Assembly (NCBI GenBank): GCA_016866775.1
Contig: VGLJ01000021.1
Location: 1 to 64,000, forward strand
Direction of reading: 5' to 3'
Length of the DNA stretch: 64,000 nt
DNA from: Candidatus Rokuibacteriota bacterium
GTDB taxonomy: Bacteria > Methylomirabilota > Methylomirabilia > Rokubacteriales > CSP1-6
A program made the translations under genes and the position numbers. Below, piece after piece: positions 24,634 to 33,752 of the stretch. How positions within the stretch are numbered: position 1 is the first letter of the stretch; every line of letters starts with the position of its first letter. Below the pieces are notes generated by a model. The model searched no databases. It saw only the letters and a program-made list of their open reading frames with translations, and was not told the origin of the DNA.

Positions 24634-25569
24634 TCAGAGCCGCGGCAAGATCTCTTTCGCGATTCGCTCCACCTGGTCGGCCTGATATTTATACGGAATG
24701 AGAATGATGCGATCGACACCGGTCTTCACGTGGGCCCGCAACTGCTCCACGCACTGCTCGGGCGAGCCATGGATCGCGTGCTCGATCGTCGATTCACTCC
24801 AGGCGGCGACGTCCCATTCCGTGGACAGCCAGTGCCGCACGTCGGCCGTCGTCTGCTCCCGATCCCGGCCCACGTAGATCGCGAGCTGATTCGTAGATCT
24901 GAGAATCTTCGGGTCGCGGCCGGCCTCGCGCGCGAACGCGAGGACCTTGTTCCAGCTCTTCGTGAAGCTCTCCGGCGTGTAGAAGTACGTGAGCCAGCCG
25001 TCGCCGACCGTGCCCGCGCGCTTGAGCACCGCGTCGACGTAGCCGCCCACGAGGATCGGCGGCCGCGGCTTCTGCGCGGTGCGCGGGACCAGCACCGCCT
25101 CGCGCAGGTTGAATTCGTCCGCTTTCAGCGTCACGCGCTCCTGCGTCCACAGCCGCATCAGGATGTCGAGGTTGCGCTCGAAGAGCCGGCCGCGCTGCTT
25201 GAAGGGCACGCCGACGGCGTCGAACTCGCGCGCGTACCAGCCGGCCGCGACGCCGAGCACGAGCCGGCCGTTCGAGATCACGTCGAGGCTGCCGAGCGCC
25301 TTCGCGGCGACGACGGGATTGCGGAGCGGAAGGACGAGCACGCCGGTGCCGAGCTTGATGCGCGTCGTCCGCGCGGCCACGGCGCCGAGCGTGGTGATCG
25401 AGTCGAGGATGGGGAACGACGGCTCGACGCCGAGGAGCACGTGGTCCCACGCCCAGAGCGACTCGAAGCCGAGCGCCTCGGCGCGCGCGGCGTACGCGTA
25501 GATCGCCTGGACGTCCGGGACCTCGCCCGGGCCGACGAAGTTGCGGATCGCGAGGCCGAAGTCCGTCAT
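24634..25569 (-). CDS. LLM-class F420-dependent oxidoreductase
   Basis: 311 residues. Luciferase-like TIM barrel: ALGFESLWAWDHV near the N-terminus, RIKLGTGVLVLPLRNPVVAAK, GVAAGWYAREFDAVGV and PPILVGGY, close to the TIGR03619 subfamily. Such proteins use F420 (some use FMN) to oxidise or reduce small substrates. It overlaps the CoA-transferase beta gene by 4 bases (25566-25569), so it is the last gene of a four-gene operon. Confidence 0.82.
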   Translation of the reverse strand: MTDFGLAIRNFVGPGEVPDVQAIYAYAARAEALGFESLWAWDHVLLGVEPSFPILDSITTLGAVAARTTRIKLGTGVLVLPLRNPVVAAKALGSLDVISNGRLVLGVAAGWYAREFDAVGVPFKQRGRLFERNLDILMRLWTQERVTLKADEFNLREAVLVPRTAQKPRPPILVGGYVDAVLKRAGTVGDGWLTYFYTPESFTKSWNKVLAFAREAGRDPKILRSTNQLAIYVGRDREQTTADVRHWLSTEWDVAAWSESTIEHAIHGSPEQCVEQLRAHVKTGVDRIILIPYKYQADQVERIAKEILPRL

Positions 25570-26327
25570 CCGATGAACTGCCGCTTGGGATCGAGCATGC
25601 GGAGGATGTCGAGCTCCTTGTCGGTCGGAGGTTCGGTCGTCGCGAGATCGGCGCTGACGAGCACCTCGAAGCCCGTGTTCGCCTGGACGTCGGCGACGGC
25701 GATGCCCGGATGCAGCGCGGTCAGGCGCATGCGGCGGCTCTCGGGCTCGAAGTCGAAGACGCCGAGCGTGGTGACGATGCGGGAGACGCCGCCGAAGAGC
25801 AGGCCGCTCTTGCGCCGGCTGTCGCCGCCGGAGAGGTAGCCCGGGCTCGTCACGAACTCGACACGCTCGCTGAAGCGCCGCTTCTCGTGGACCGTGAGGA
25901 TCATGACCTCGCGGCAGAGCGAGATGATGTCGTTCGCGCCGCCGCTGCCGGGCAGCCGCACCTTCGGGCGGTCGTAGCCGCCGATCACGCTCGTGTTCAC
26001 GTTCCCGTATTGATCGATCTGCGCGCCGCCGATGAAGCCGACGTCGAGGAAGCCGCGCTGCGCGAGGAGGAACGCGTCGCTGATCCCGGGGAGCATCTGC
26101 GCGTGATACGCCGCGCGCATCTCGTTGGTCGAGATCGGCAGGTCGCCCGGCTTGAACGAGGGCCCGAGGATCCCGCCTTCCATCATCATCGTGAGCGTCG
26201 GCGCGTGGGTGCGCTGCGCGAGCGCCGTCGCCATCAGCGGAGCGCCCACGCCCGCGAACACCGTGATGCCGTCGCGCAGCGCCCGGGCGCCCATCACCGC
26301 GAGCAGCTCGTTCGCCGTGCACGTCAT
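25566..26327 (-). CDS. CoA-transferase subunit beta (GctB/IpdB-like)
   Basis: 253 residues from ATG 26327. Family I CoA-transferase fold with MMEGGILGP (a candidate catalytic Glu position), GFIGGAQIDQYGNVNTS and LPGSGGANDI. Works with the alpha subunit encoded just upstream, with a 4-base overlap. Either glutaconate-type CoA transfer or the IpdAB-type ring-opening hydrolysis of steroid catabolism is possible; sequence alone does not separate them. Confidence 0.8.
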   Translation of the reverse strand: MTCTANELLAVMGARALRDGITVFAGVGAPLMATALAQRTHAPTLTMMMEGGILGPSFKPGDLPISTNEMRAAYHAQMLPGISDAFLLAQRGFLDVGFIGGAQIDQYGNVNTSVIGGYDRPKVRLPGSGGANDIISLCREVMILTVHEKRRFSERVEFVTSPGYLSGGDSRRKSGLLFGGVSRIVTTLGVFDFEPESRRMRLTALHPGIAVADVQANTGFEVLVSADLATTEPPTDKELDILRMLDPKRQFIG

Positions 26328-27286
26328 GTCGTCAGCATCCGCGCGCGGGCCGCGGCGTCGCGCCGTGCGGCCTCGTCGAACAGCGCCAGGTAGTCGGCGT
26401 GCGTCCGCGGCGCGTAGACGTAGCGTTCGAGATAATCCGTGACGCCCGCGGCGCCGCGCTCCTTGATCCCGTCGACGTAGACCGTGAAGTGCGCGGGCTC
26501 GGCGTCGTAGCGGCCGTAGCACTCGTGAGGATAGGAACCGTAGGGGACGTGGACGAGCGCATCGACCGCGAAGCCGGGAATCACCGTACGGTCCGGGTGC
26601 CGGCGGATCTCGTCGTCGGAGACGATCTCCTCGGCGGTCATCAGCACGGTGGTGGCGGCGCGCGCGAGGTCGGCGTCCATGTGCGGGTAGCCGTCGATCT
26701 GTCCGTTGCCGAAGCGATCGGCGCGGTGGACGTGGAGCAGCGCGACGTCCGGAAACAGCGCGGGCACCGCGTGCAGCGTCTCGCCGGTGTAGGGGCATTC
26801 GACGGTCTTCGAGCCCCCGACGTCCATCAGGCTCGAGCCGAGCATCGTCAGCGACGGCAGGAACGGAACTCCCATCGCGGCCGCGCGATAGCGGAGCCCG
26901 AGCGCGAGGTGACTCCACTCCTCGAACTCGAGGCGGCCCGACTCGACGTACTCGCGCTGGATGCGCGAGAGACCCCACGGCAGCCCGATCCCCATCCACG
27001 ACGTGACGAGCTTGTCCGCCGCGCCGGCGACCACGGCCCACTCGCCTTCGTACGACATGAGGTTGCGCGAGAGGGTCAAGCCGCGCGGCCTGCGACGCAG
27101 CAACGCCCAGATCAAGGCGAGGGGTGTCCGCGAATAGAGACAGCCGCCGATCGCGACGTGATCGCCGTCGTTGACACGCGCCGCCGCGGCCTCGAGCGTG
27201 GTGAGCTTCTCGCTCGCGGACTTGGCCTTGCGCTCGAGCCGGAGGCGCGCGACCTGGAAGTCGAACTCCTTCGGGGCGATCGTCAC
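26324..27286 (-). CDS. CoA-transferase subunit alpha (GctA/IpdA-like)
   Basis: 320 residues from GTG 27286, overlapping the cysteine-synthase-like stop (GTGA). Contains VAIGGCLYSRTPLALIWALL, LVTSWMGIGLPWG and HVHRADRFGNGQIDGYPHMD, typical of the alpha subunit. Forms the heteromer with the beta subunit. Confidence 0.8.
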   Translation of the reverse strand: MTIAPKEFDFQVARLRLERKAKSASEKLTTLEAAAARVNDGDHVAIGGCLYSRTPLALIWALLRRRPRGLTLSRNLMSYEGEWAVVAGAADKLVTSWMGIGLPWGLSRIQREYVESGRLEFEEWSHLALGLRYRAAAMGVPFLPSLTMLGSSLMDVGGSKTVECPYTGETLHAVPALFPDVALLHVHRADRFGNGQIDGYPHMDADLARAATTVLMTAEEIVSDDEIRRHPDRTVIPGFAVDALVHVPYGSYPHECYGRYDAEPAHFTVYVDGIKERGAAGVTDYLERYVYAPRTHADYLALFDEAARRDAAARARMLTT

Positions 27287-28332
27287 CCGACGATCTCCCA
27301 CTTCGCCTGGTAGCGGTCGAGCTGCTCGATCGTGTGCGCGTCGAGCGGATGGTCGCGCTCGGGGATCTCGACGTGCTTCGCCTCGCCGCAGAGCGGGGTG
27401 GTGAAGTACCGCTGGCCGGTGTCGTTGATCGGCGTGACGATCGTGCGGAGGTCGGGATGCCGGCGCGCGAGCTTCAGCGCCGCGGCGACGTTGCAGCCGC
27501 TGGAGATCCCGCAGAAGATGCCTTCCTCGCGCGCGAGCCGCCGCGCCACGTCGACGCTCTCCTCCGTGGTGGTCGTGATGATGCCGGTGAGGATCGAGAC
27601 GTCGAGGTTGCGCGGGACGAACCCGTCGCCGATCCCTTCGATGCCGTGATGGCCCCACGCGCGGCGCGAGAGCAGCGCGCACTCCGCGGGCTCGACGGCG
27701 TAGAGGCGCACGCGCGGATCCTGCCGGCGCAAGTAGCGGCCGACGCCGGTGAGGAGCCCGCCGGAGCCCTGCGAATCGACGAACGCGTCGATCTTGCCTC
27801 CGCTCTGCTCCCAGATCTCCGGCCCCGTCGTGAGCATGTGGGTCTCGACGTTGTCCGGGTTGTCGAACTGCCCGGGCACCCAGTATTGATCCGGTGCCGC
27901 GGCACGAATCCGCTCGAGCTTCTGCAGCGACAGGTCGACGTCGCTCTCACCGCCCGGCGTGAACACCAGCTCGGCGCCGTACGCGCGCATGATCTTCTTG
28001 CGCTCGTCGCTCATGCCTTCCGGCATCACGATCGTGCAGGGGTAGCCCTTCACCGCCGAGACCCACGCGCACGCGATGCCCGCGTTGCCGGTGGAGCATT
28101 CCAGCACGCGCATCCCCGGCTTCAAGTCGCCGCGCTGCTCAGCCCTGGTGAACATGTGGAGATAGATGCGGTCTTTGAGGCTGCCCGTCGCGCCGTACCA
28201 CTCGACCTTCACGTAGATGGCGGGCGTCACGTCGCGCGTGATGCGGTTGAGCTTCACGAGCGGCGTGCGGCCGACGGCGTCGGCGATGGACGGAAGCGCG
28301 GCGGCATAGCGGTTCCACGCGGTGGCGGTCAT
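27283..28332 (-). CDS. PLP-dependent cysteine synthase/cystathionine beta-synthase-like
   Basis: 349 residues from ATG 28332. Beta-family PLP enzyme: PLP Lys in TGSLKDRI, substrate loop STGNAGIACAW, Gly-rich phosphate loop GSGGLLTGVGRYL and SSGCNVAAALKLA. The conserved STSGN motif appears as ECSTGNAGI. O-acetylserine sulfhydrylase is the default guess, but its place at the head of a CoA-transferase/LLM operon suggests a specialised lyase or synthase. It diverges from the ABC ATPase gene. Confidence 0.8.
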   Translation of the reverse strand: MTATAWNRYAAALPSIADAVGRTPLVKLNRITRDVTPAIYVKVEWYGATGSLKDRIYLHMFTRAEQRGDLKPGMRVLECSTGNAGIACAWVSAVKGYPCTIVMPEGMSDERKKIMRAYGAELVFTPGGESDVDLSLQKLERIRAAAPDQYWVPGQFDNPDNVETHMLTTGPEIWEQSGGKIDAFVDSQGSGGLLTGVGRYLRRQDPRVRLYAVEPAECALLSRRAWGHHGIEGIGDGFVPRNLDVSILTGIITTTTEESVDVARRLAREEGIFCGISSGCNVAAALKLARRHPDLRTIVTPINDTGQRYFTTPLCGEAKHVEIPERDHPLDAHTIEQLDRYQAKWEIVG

Positions 28333-28360
28333 GGCCCCCGCATTGTGGCACGATCTCGCG

Positions 28361-29089
28361 GTGATCTCGCTCCAGCGCGTGACCAAGCGGCTCGGCGGGC
28401 AGGTCGTGGTGGACGACGTGTCGCTCCTTATCGCGGCCGGCACCACGCACGTCCTGCTCGGCTCCAGCGGCTCGGGCAAGTCGACGATCCTGCGCCTGAT
28501 CCTCGGGCTCCTTCAGCCGGACGCGGGTGAGGTGAAGGTCGACGCGGACACGGAGCGGCCCTCACGCAGCATCGGCTACGTGGTCCAGGAGGGCGCGCTC
28601 TACCCGCACCTGACGGTCGCGCGGAACGTCGCGCTCGCCGCGCGCGCCGAGGGGTGGGAGGACGCGCGACAGCGCACGCGCCTGCGCGCGCTCGCGGAGC
28701 TGGCCGGTCTCGACGGCGAGCTGCTCGACCGCTATCCCGCCGAGCTCAGCGGCGGCCAGCGGCAGCGTGTCGGCCTCATGCGCGCGCTCATGCTCGATCC
28801 GCCGATCCTCCTGCTCGACGAGCCGCTCGGCGCGCTCGATCCCATCACGCGCGCGGAGCTCCAGACCCAGCTCGTGCGGATCTTCGGCGAGCTCCGCAAG
28901 ACGGTCGTGCTCGTCACGCACGACGTGCGCGAGGCCTTCGTCTTCGGCGCCGGCATCACGCTCCTGAACCACGGTCGCGTCGTCCAGCACGGCACGTTCG
29001 CCGACCTCGCGCGCCGGCCCGCGAGCCCGTTCGTCGCCGAATTCCTCCGGGCGCAGGCGCCGCCGCCCGAGATGACGCGAGAGCTGTGA
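28361..29089 (+). CDS. Osmoprotectant-type ABC ATPase (OpuA/ProV-like)
   Basis: 242 residues from GTG 28361; ATG 28331 is an alternative that would overlap the divergent gene. Walker A GSSGSGKST, Q-loop YVVQEGALYPHL, LSGGQRQR signature, Walker B ILLLDEPLGALD and switch THDVREAF. It lacks the C-terminal CBS pair of full OpuA/ProV. Partner of the fused receptor-permease that follows after 2 bases. Confidence 0.85.
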   Translation: MISLQRVTKRLGGQVVVDDVSLLIAAGTTHVLLGSSGSGKSTILRLILGLLQPDAGEVKVDADTERPSRSIGYVVQEGALYPHLTVARNVALAARAEGWEDARQRTRLRALAELAGLDGELLDRYPAELSGGQRQRVGLMRALMLDPPILLLDEPLGALDPITRAELQTQLVRIFGELRKTVVLVTHDVREAFVFGAGITLLNHGRVVQHGTFADLARRPASPFVAEFLRAQAPPPEMTREL

Positions 29090-29091
29090 GG

Positions 29092-30606
29092 ATGAAGGCG
29101 ACGCTCGTGCTCGTCGCGCTGTGCGCAACGGCTCTCTGGCCGTCCCCGGCCCCGTCCCAGCCGTCCGCGATCCGCGTCGGGTCGAAATCGTTCACCGAGA
29201 GCTACATCCTCGGAGAGATCGTCGCGCAGATCATCGACGGCGCCGGCGAGGCGCGCCCGGAGCGCCGCTTCGGCCTCGGCGGCACCGGCATCGTCTACGG
29301 CGCGATCGCGAGCGGCGACATCGACGTCTACGCGGAATACACCGGCACGATCGCCCAGGCGATCCTGAAGACTCCGGCGGTGACGTCGGTCGAGCCGCTG
29401 CGCGCCGCGCTCGCGCCGCTCGGCCTCACGCTCAGCGGGCCGCTCGGCTTCGAGAACACGTACGCGCTGGCCGTGCGCCGGGACGCGGCGCAACGCCTGC
29501 AGCTGCGCTCGATCAGCGATCTCGCGAAGCATCCGACGCTGCGAGCGGCGTTCGATCCCGGGTTCCTCGAGCGTCCGGACGGCTGGCCGGGCCTGAAGGC
29601 GCACTACGGGCTCGCGTTCGCCGACGTGCGGATCATGGAGCACGCACTGACGTATCCGGCGCTGGCGAACGGCCGCGTCGACGTCATCGACGTGTTCTCG
29701 ACGGACGGCCAGCTCGCGCGCCTCGACCTCGTACTGCTCGACGACGATCGGCGCTTCTTCCCGCCGTACGCGGCGGTGCTGCTCGCGCGCCGCGCTGTGG
29801 CGGAGCGCTTCCCGCGGACGTGGGCGGAGCTTCAAGGACGGCTCGTCGGCCGGATCGACACGGCGACGATGACGCGTCTGAACGCGCTCGCCGACCTCGA
29901 CCGGCGTCCGTTCGCCGACGTGGCGGCGACGTTTCTCGGCGACACCGCCCGCGCACCACGCGCGGCGCGGTCGGGGCGCGAATTGCTGACGCCGGGTCGT
30001 GAACTCGTGACGCTGACGGTCGAGCACCTTGAGCTCGTTGTCATCGCGGTCGCCGTCGCGATGTTGCTCGGCGTTCCGCTGGGCATTCTCGCCGCCCGCC
30101 GTCCGCGGCTCGCGCAGGTCGAGCTCATGGGCGTCGGCGTGCTGCAGACGATTCCCGCGCTGGCGCTGCTCGCGTTCATGATCCCGCTCTTCGGCATCGG
30201 CACGGTGCCGGCGCTCGTCGCGCTCTGCCTCTACGCGCTCTTGCCGATCGTGCGCAACACGCACGCGGGCCTCGCGAGCCTCGATCCGAGGCTGGTCGAG
30301 ATGACGACGGTGCTCGGCCTCACGGGATGGCGGCGGCTGGCGTGGATCGAGCTGCCGCTCGCGTCGGTCACGATCATGGCCGGCATCAAGACGTCCGCGG
30401 TGCTCACCGTCGGAACCGCGACGCTGGCGGCCTTCATCGGCGGTGGCGGCTACGGCACGCTCATCGTGACCGGTCTCGCGCTGAACGACGTCGCCACGAT
30501 CCTGCGAGGCGCGATTCCCTCGGCGGTCCTGGCGCTCGCGATCCACGCCGCGTTCGAGGGGCTCGACCGCCTGGTGATCCCGCGACCTCTTCGAGGGGGG
30601 CCTTGA
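29092..30606 (+). CDS. Fused osmoprotectant-binding protein and permease
   Basis: 504 residues. Signal peptide, then an OpuBC/ProX-like binding domain (~25-290: GSKSFTESYILGEIVAQI, DVYAEYTGTIAQAIL) and a C-terminal permease of about five or six helices (~305-500) with LDPRLVEMTTVLGLTGWRRL as the EAA loop. Imports quaternary amines or similar compatible solutes. Binding domain first, permease second. A 12-base-pair hairpin overlaps its stop. Confidence 0.85.
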   Translation: MKATLVLVALCATALWPSPAPSQPSAIRVGSKSFTESYILGEIVAQIIDGAGEARPERRFGLGGTGIVYGAIASGDIDVYAEYTGTIAQAILKTPAVTSVEPLRAALAPLGLTLSGPLGFENTYALAVRRDAAQRLQLRSISDLAKHPTLRAAFDPGFLERPDGWPGLKAHYGLAFADVRIMEHALTYPALANGRVDVIDVFSTDGQLARLDLVLLDDDRRFFPPYAAVLLARRAVAERFPRTWAELQGRLVGRIDTATMTRLNALADLDRRPFADVAATFLGDTARAPRAARSGRELLTPGRELVTLTVEHLELVVIAVAVAMLLGVPLGILAARRPRLAQVELMGVGVLQTIPALALLAFMIPLFGIGTVPALVALCLYALLPIVRNTHAGLASLDPRLVEMTTVLGLTGWRRLAWIELPLASVTIMAGIKTSAVLTVGTATLAAFIGGGGYGTLIVTGLALNDVATILRGAIPSAVLALAIHAAFEGLDRLVIPRPLRGGP

Positions 30607-30619
30607 CGGCCCCCCTCGA
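30591..30619 (+). terminator. 12-bp perfect hairpin over stop codon
   Basis: TCGAGGGGGGCC (30591-30602), loop TTGAC, GGCCCCCCTCGA (30608-30619). The stop TGA is within the loop region. No U-run follows, so it would act as a factor-dependent terminator or mRNA 3'-end stabiliser. Confidence 0.55.
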
Positions 30620-30620
30620 G

Positions 30621-30667
30621 ACTCCCCCCAGGATCGACTGCGGCGGCAAAGCCGCCGCTCGGAACGT
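30621..30667 (+). repeat. Intergenic 3'-end repeat element, copy A
   Basis: ACTCCCCCCAGGAT, then a perfect GCGGCGGC-AAA-GCCGCCGC hairpin (30640-30658), then TCGGAACG. A closely matching element in the same sense relative to its gene follows ispH (56727-56768). Confidence 0.6.
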
Positions 30668-30678
30668 GATGACCCTCG

Positions 30679-31437
30679 TCAGGTCTCCGTCTCGAGAGCG
30701 GCGCACAGGTCGCGGCAGAGCGCCGTCACCTCGGCGTGATCGGCAGGGAACCACGCGGCCATCCACTCCGCGCGCTCGAAGAACGCCAGAGGAGGGCGGC
30801 CGGCGCGGCGGATCGCGCCGCGGCGGACGAGCCCGCTTGCCTTGATGATGCTCACGTCGGTCAGCATGCGGCCCAGGGCAGCGATGCCCGCCGTGACCGG
30901 AACGAGGGTCGCGACGGCCTCGAGGGACTCGGCGACGGCGCGGAGAGCGAAGACGCGCGTACGCGGGCGCAGCCGCGACGGCAACGCGTCGAGCACCGCG
31001 CGGATCGTGAAGCCGGAGAAGATGGTGTCGTCGACGATCGCGAGCGCGGTGACGCCGGCGAGAGCACCCAGACGCCCGGACAGCGTGTCCGCGCCCTGGA
31101 GGACGTACTTGCCGTCGTCCTGTTCCTCGCGCCACAGGTCGACGCGCTGGATCGCGGGGAACCAGCCCGTTCGCTCGTGGATCCGCGCGGCGCCGCGCGC
31201 GCCGGCGCCGCCGATGCCCACCGCCACCGCGAACGGCGCGTGACCGCCGCGCGCGATCAGCGCGTCGATCTCCTGCGCCACGGTGCGGAGCACGATGCGG
31301 GACGGCTCCGCGCTCAGGCGCGCGAGCAGCGCGCGTCCGAGACGCGCGGCGGACGAGGCGTTGCCGCACGCGCCGACGATGTCGGAGAGGTCGTCGTGGA
31401 TGTAGAGCGTCCGTGGCGTAGGCGCCGCGAACGTCAC
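30679..31437 (-). CDS. Phosphoribosyltransferase-fold protein
   Basis: 252 residues from GTG 31437, overlapping the egtD stop (GTGA). A PRPP-binding-like motif ALAIVDDTIFSGFTI lies about two-thirds along, preceded by VAVGIGGAGARGA. The ~30-residue N-terminal segment (RTLYIHDDLSDIVG) is unassigned. Type I phosphoribosyltransferases move ribose-5-phosphate to a base; substrate unknown. Translational coupling to egtD suggests a link to ergothioneine or histidine metabolism. Confidence 0.65.
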   Translation of the reverse strand: MTFAAPTPRTLYIHDDLSDIVGACGNASSAARLGRALLARLSAEPSRIVLRTVAQEIDALIARGGHAPFAVAVGIGGAGARGAARIHERTGWFPAIQRVDLWREEQDDGKYVLQGADTLSGRLGALAGVTALAIVDDTIFSGFTIRAVLDALPSRLRPRTRVFALRAVAESLEAVATLVPVTAGIAALGRMLTDVSIIKASGLVRRGAIRRAGRPPLAFFERAEWMAAWFPADHAEVTALCRDLCAALETET

Positions 31438-32441
31438 GAGGCCGGGCGCGCGAGCGCGAGCCCGAAGCGCTGCGCGTCGTCGGTGTACCACGCCTCCAGC
31501 GTGAGCCCGGCGTCGCGCAGCATCGCCTCGGTGGAGGCCCGCGTGAACTTGTACGAGCTCTCCGTCCAGATGTCGTCGCCCGGCTCGATGTCGAGGACCA
31601 TGTCGACGCCGGGCAGACGCACGCGCTGCGCCGTCTCGGCGACGAGGTGCATCTCGATGCGGCGGGTTGCTTCCTCGTAGCGCGCCACGTGACGGAAGGC
31701 CTCGGGCACGAAGTCCGCGCCGAGCGCGCGGTTGATGACGCGCAGGACGTTGCGATTGAACTCGCGTGTGACGCCCGCCGCGTCGTCGTACGCGGCCTCG
31801 AGGACCGCGCGGTCCTTGACGAGGTCGACGCCGACGAGCAGGGAGCCATTGGCGCCGAGCGTTGCGCGGATGCCCGCGAGCAGCCGGCGGCTTCCCTCGG
31901 GGTCGAAGTTGCCGATGGTGCTGCCGAGGAAGAGCGCGAGACGCCGACCCGCGGGCGGCGGCACGTGGACGAGGTCGGTGGCGAAATCGCCGACGACGGC
32001 GTGGACGTGCAGCCGCGGATAATCGCGCGCGAGCGACGTCACGGCGCGGGCGAGACCGTCGCGCCCGAAGTCGACCGCGACGTATCGCGCCGCCGTTGCG
32101 ATGGCGTCGATCAGCGTGCGGGCCTTGCGGCACGAGCCGGGTCCCAGCTCGACGATGTCGGTGGGCCTCTGGTCGCGCGCGATGGCCCTCGCCACCGCCG
32201 GCAGCAGCGACTCCTCGACGCGCGTCAGGTAGTACTCGGGGAGCTCGGTGATGCGATCGAAGAGCCCGGCGCCCGCGTCGTCGTAGAAGTACTTCGGCGG
32301 CAGCGACCACGGGCGGCGGGCGAAGCCGCGGCGGACGTCCTCGGCCAGCATCGCGAGGAACGCCGCGTCGTCGGTGCGCACCTCGAACCGACAGCGCGCG
32401 GCGACGTCAGCGGGCGACGGTACGGAATCCGGCGAGGACAT
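31434..32441 (-). CDS. egtD: L-histidine N-alpha-methyltransferase
   Basis: 335 residues from ATG 32441, which lies inside the end of egtB. EgtD features: PPKYFYDDAGAGLFDRITEL followed by PEYYLTR, SAM-binding VELGPGSCRKARTLI, FLGSTIGNFDP and the substrate region FNRNVLRVINRALGADF. Trimethylates histidine to hercynine with three SAM. Acts with EgtB encoded immediately upstream. Confidence 0.93.
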   Translation of the reverse strand: MSSPDSVPSPADVAARCRFEVRTDDAAFLAMLAEDVRRGFARRPWSLPPKYFYDDAGAGLFDRITELPEYYLTRVEESLLPAVARAIARDQRPTDIVELGPGSCRKARTLIDAIATAARYVAVDFGRDGLARAVTSLARDYPRLHVHAVVGDFATDLVHVPPPAGRRLALFLGSTIGNFDPEGSRRLLAGIRATLGANGSLLVGVDLVKDRAVLEAAYDDAAGVTREFNRNVLRVINRALGADFVPEAFRHVARYEEATRRIEMHLVAETAQRVRLPGVDMVLDIEPGDDIWTESSYKFTRASTEAMLRDAGLTLEAWYTDDAQRFGLALARPAS

Positions 32442-33714
32442 TGCGCCGCTGACGCTTGTAGAAGTTTCGCCATGTCGCGCGAATGAGGCGCGACCGTGTC
32501 GTCCAGCCGCCGCCACGAAGCACCTTCTTCTCGCCGAAATACGGTGCCGAGTACTCCGCGTACGGATCGCACACGAAGCCGGGATAGGGCTCGAAGGTGT
32601 CCTCGACCCACTCCCACACGTTGCCGATCATCTGCCGGCAGCCGACGGGGCTGTCGCCGCAGGGCAGCGCGCGAACGTCGATCGTGCCGCCCGCACGATA
32701 GTCGAGGCTCGCGCGATCGGGCGCCGGCGCCTCGTCGCCCCACGGGAAGCGCCGCTTCTCGCCCGTCACCGGATCGAGCGTGGCCGCCATCTCCCACTCG
32801 GCTTCGGTCGGCAGACGACGCCCCGCCCAGCGACAGAAGGCTTCCGCCTCGTACCAGTTGACGTGCACGACCGGATGCCACGCCTCGAGCGGCACGAGCG
32901 CGTCGAAGCGGCGCTCGCGCCAGCGTCCGTCACTGTCGCGCGCCCAGAACAGCGGATGCTCCGCGCCGTCACGGCGGCGCCAGTCCCAGCCACGCCGGCT
33001 CCAGCACGGACGGCGTCGATAGCCGCCGTCGTCGACGAACGCCTGGAACTCCGCGTTCGTGACGGGTGTCGACGCGATGCGGAAGGGCTCGACCTCGACG
33101 GGATGCGCCCACTTCTCGTTGTCGAACACGAACGGCTCGTCGCGTGCCGCGCCGACGCAGAACGGACCGCCCGGGACGCCCACGTCGCGCGGCCGGTACG
33201 CGGTGTCGACTTCCGGTGACGCCCACGTGGGATCATAGCGACTCAGCTTCGGACGCTGGTAGCCGTGGGTCTGGAGGATCAGCGTGAGGTTCTCCGCGTG
33301 CATGTCCTCGTGCTGCGCGACCAGCGTGTAGAAGTACGTCTCGGCGGCGGTCGGCTCTCGGCCGTCGAGCCGCGCGACGCTGCGACGGAGCACGTCCGTG
33401 ATGTACGCGAGCGTCGCCTCGCGAGACGGGTACGCGTGATCCCACCGCCGCGTGTACGAGACGTGAAAGGCGTCGTAGATCCCGTCGGAGCCCGGCAGGA
33501 GCGAGCCGGCGCCGTCGAGGTGGCGGAGGATCCAGGACTCCTGGAACCAGCCGACGTGGCCCATCTCCCAGAGCGGGGGCTCGATGAAGTGGCCGCGCGG
33601 CCCGAGCATCTCGGCGTCCGTCAAGCCCGCAAGAAGCTCGAGCTCGACGGCCCGGGCGTCCCGTAGCGTCGCGCTCAAGGTATCGGCCCCGCCGATCGTT
33701 CGCACCTCGACCAT
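32407..33714 (-). CDS. egtB: Hercynine oxygenase (sulfoxide synthase)
   Basis: 435 residues from ATG 33714. N-terminal DinB-like domain with iron ligands HVGWFQESW and H-x3-H in QHEDMHAENL; C-terminal SUMF1-like domain (GRRLPTEAEWEMAA, GNVWEWVEDTF, VLRGGGW). Uses O2 and iron to join hercynine to a thiol donor. A related enzyme, SenA, makes selenoneine; no senB or senC lies nearby, so ergothioneine is preferred. Thiol donor (Cys or gamma-Glu-Cys) not assignable. Confidence 0.9.
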   Translation of the reverse strand: MVEVRTIGGADTLSATLRDARAVELELLAGLTDAEMLGPRGHFIEPPLWEMGHVGWFQESWILRHLDGAGSLLPGSDGIYDAFHVSYTRRWDHAYPSREATLAYITDVLRRSVARLDGREPTAAETYFYTLVAQHEDMHAENLTLILQTHGYQRPKLSRYDPTWASPEVDTAYRPRDVGVPGGPFCVGAARDEPFVFDNEKWAHPVEVEPFRIASTPVTNAEFQAFVDDGGYRRRPCWSRRGWDWRRRDGAEHPLFWARDSDGRWRERRFDALVPLEAWHPVVHVNWYEAEAFCRWAGRRLPTEAEWEMAATLDPVTGEKRRFPWGDEAPAPDRASLDYRAGGTIDVRALPCGDSPVGCRQMIGNVWEWVEDTFEPYPGFVCDPYAEYSAPYFGEKKVLRGGGWTTRSRLIRATWRNFYKRQRRNVLAGFRTVAR

Positions 33715-33752
33715 TCGGTGGCAGTCTACCTTATGGCGTTGGGAGGGCTGAG

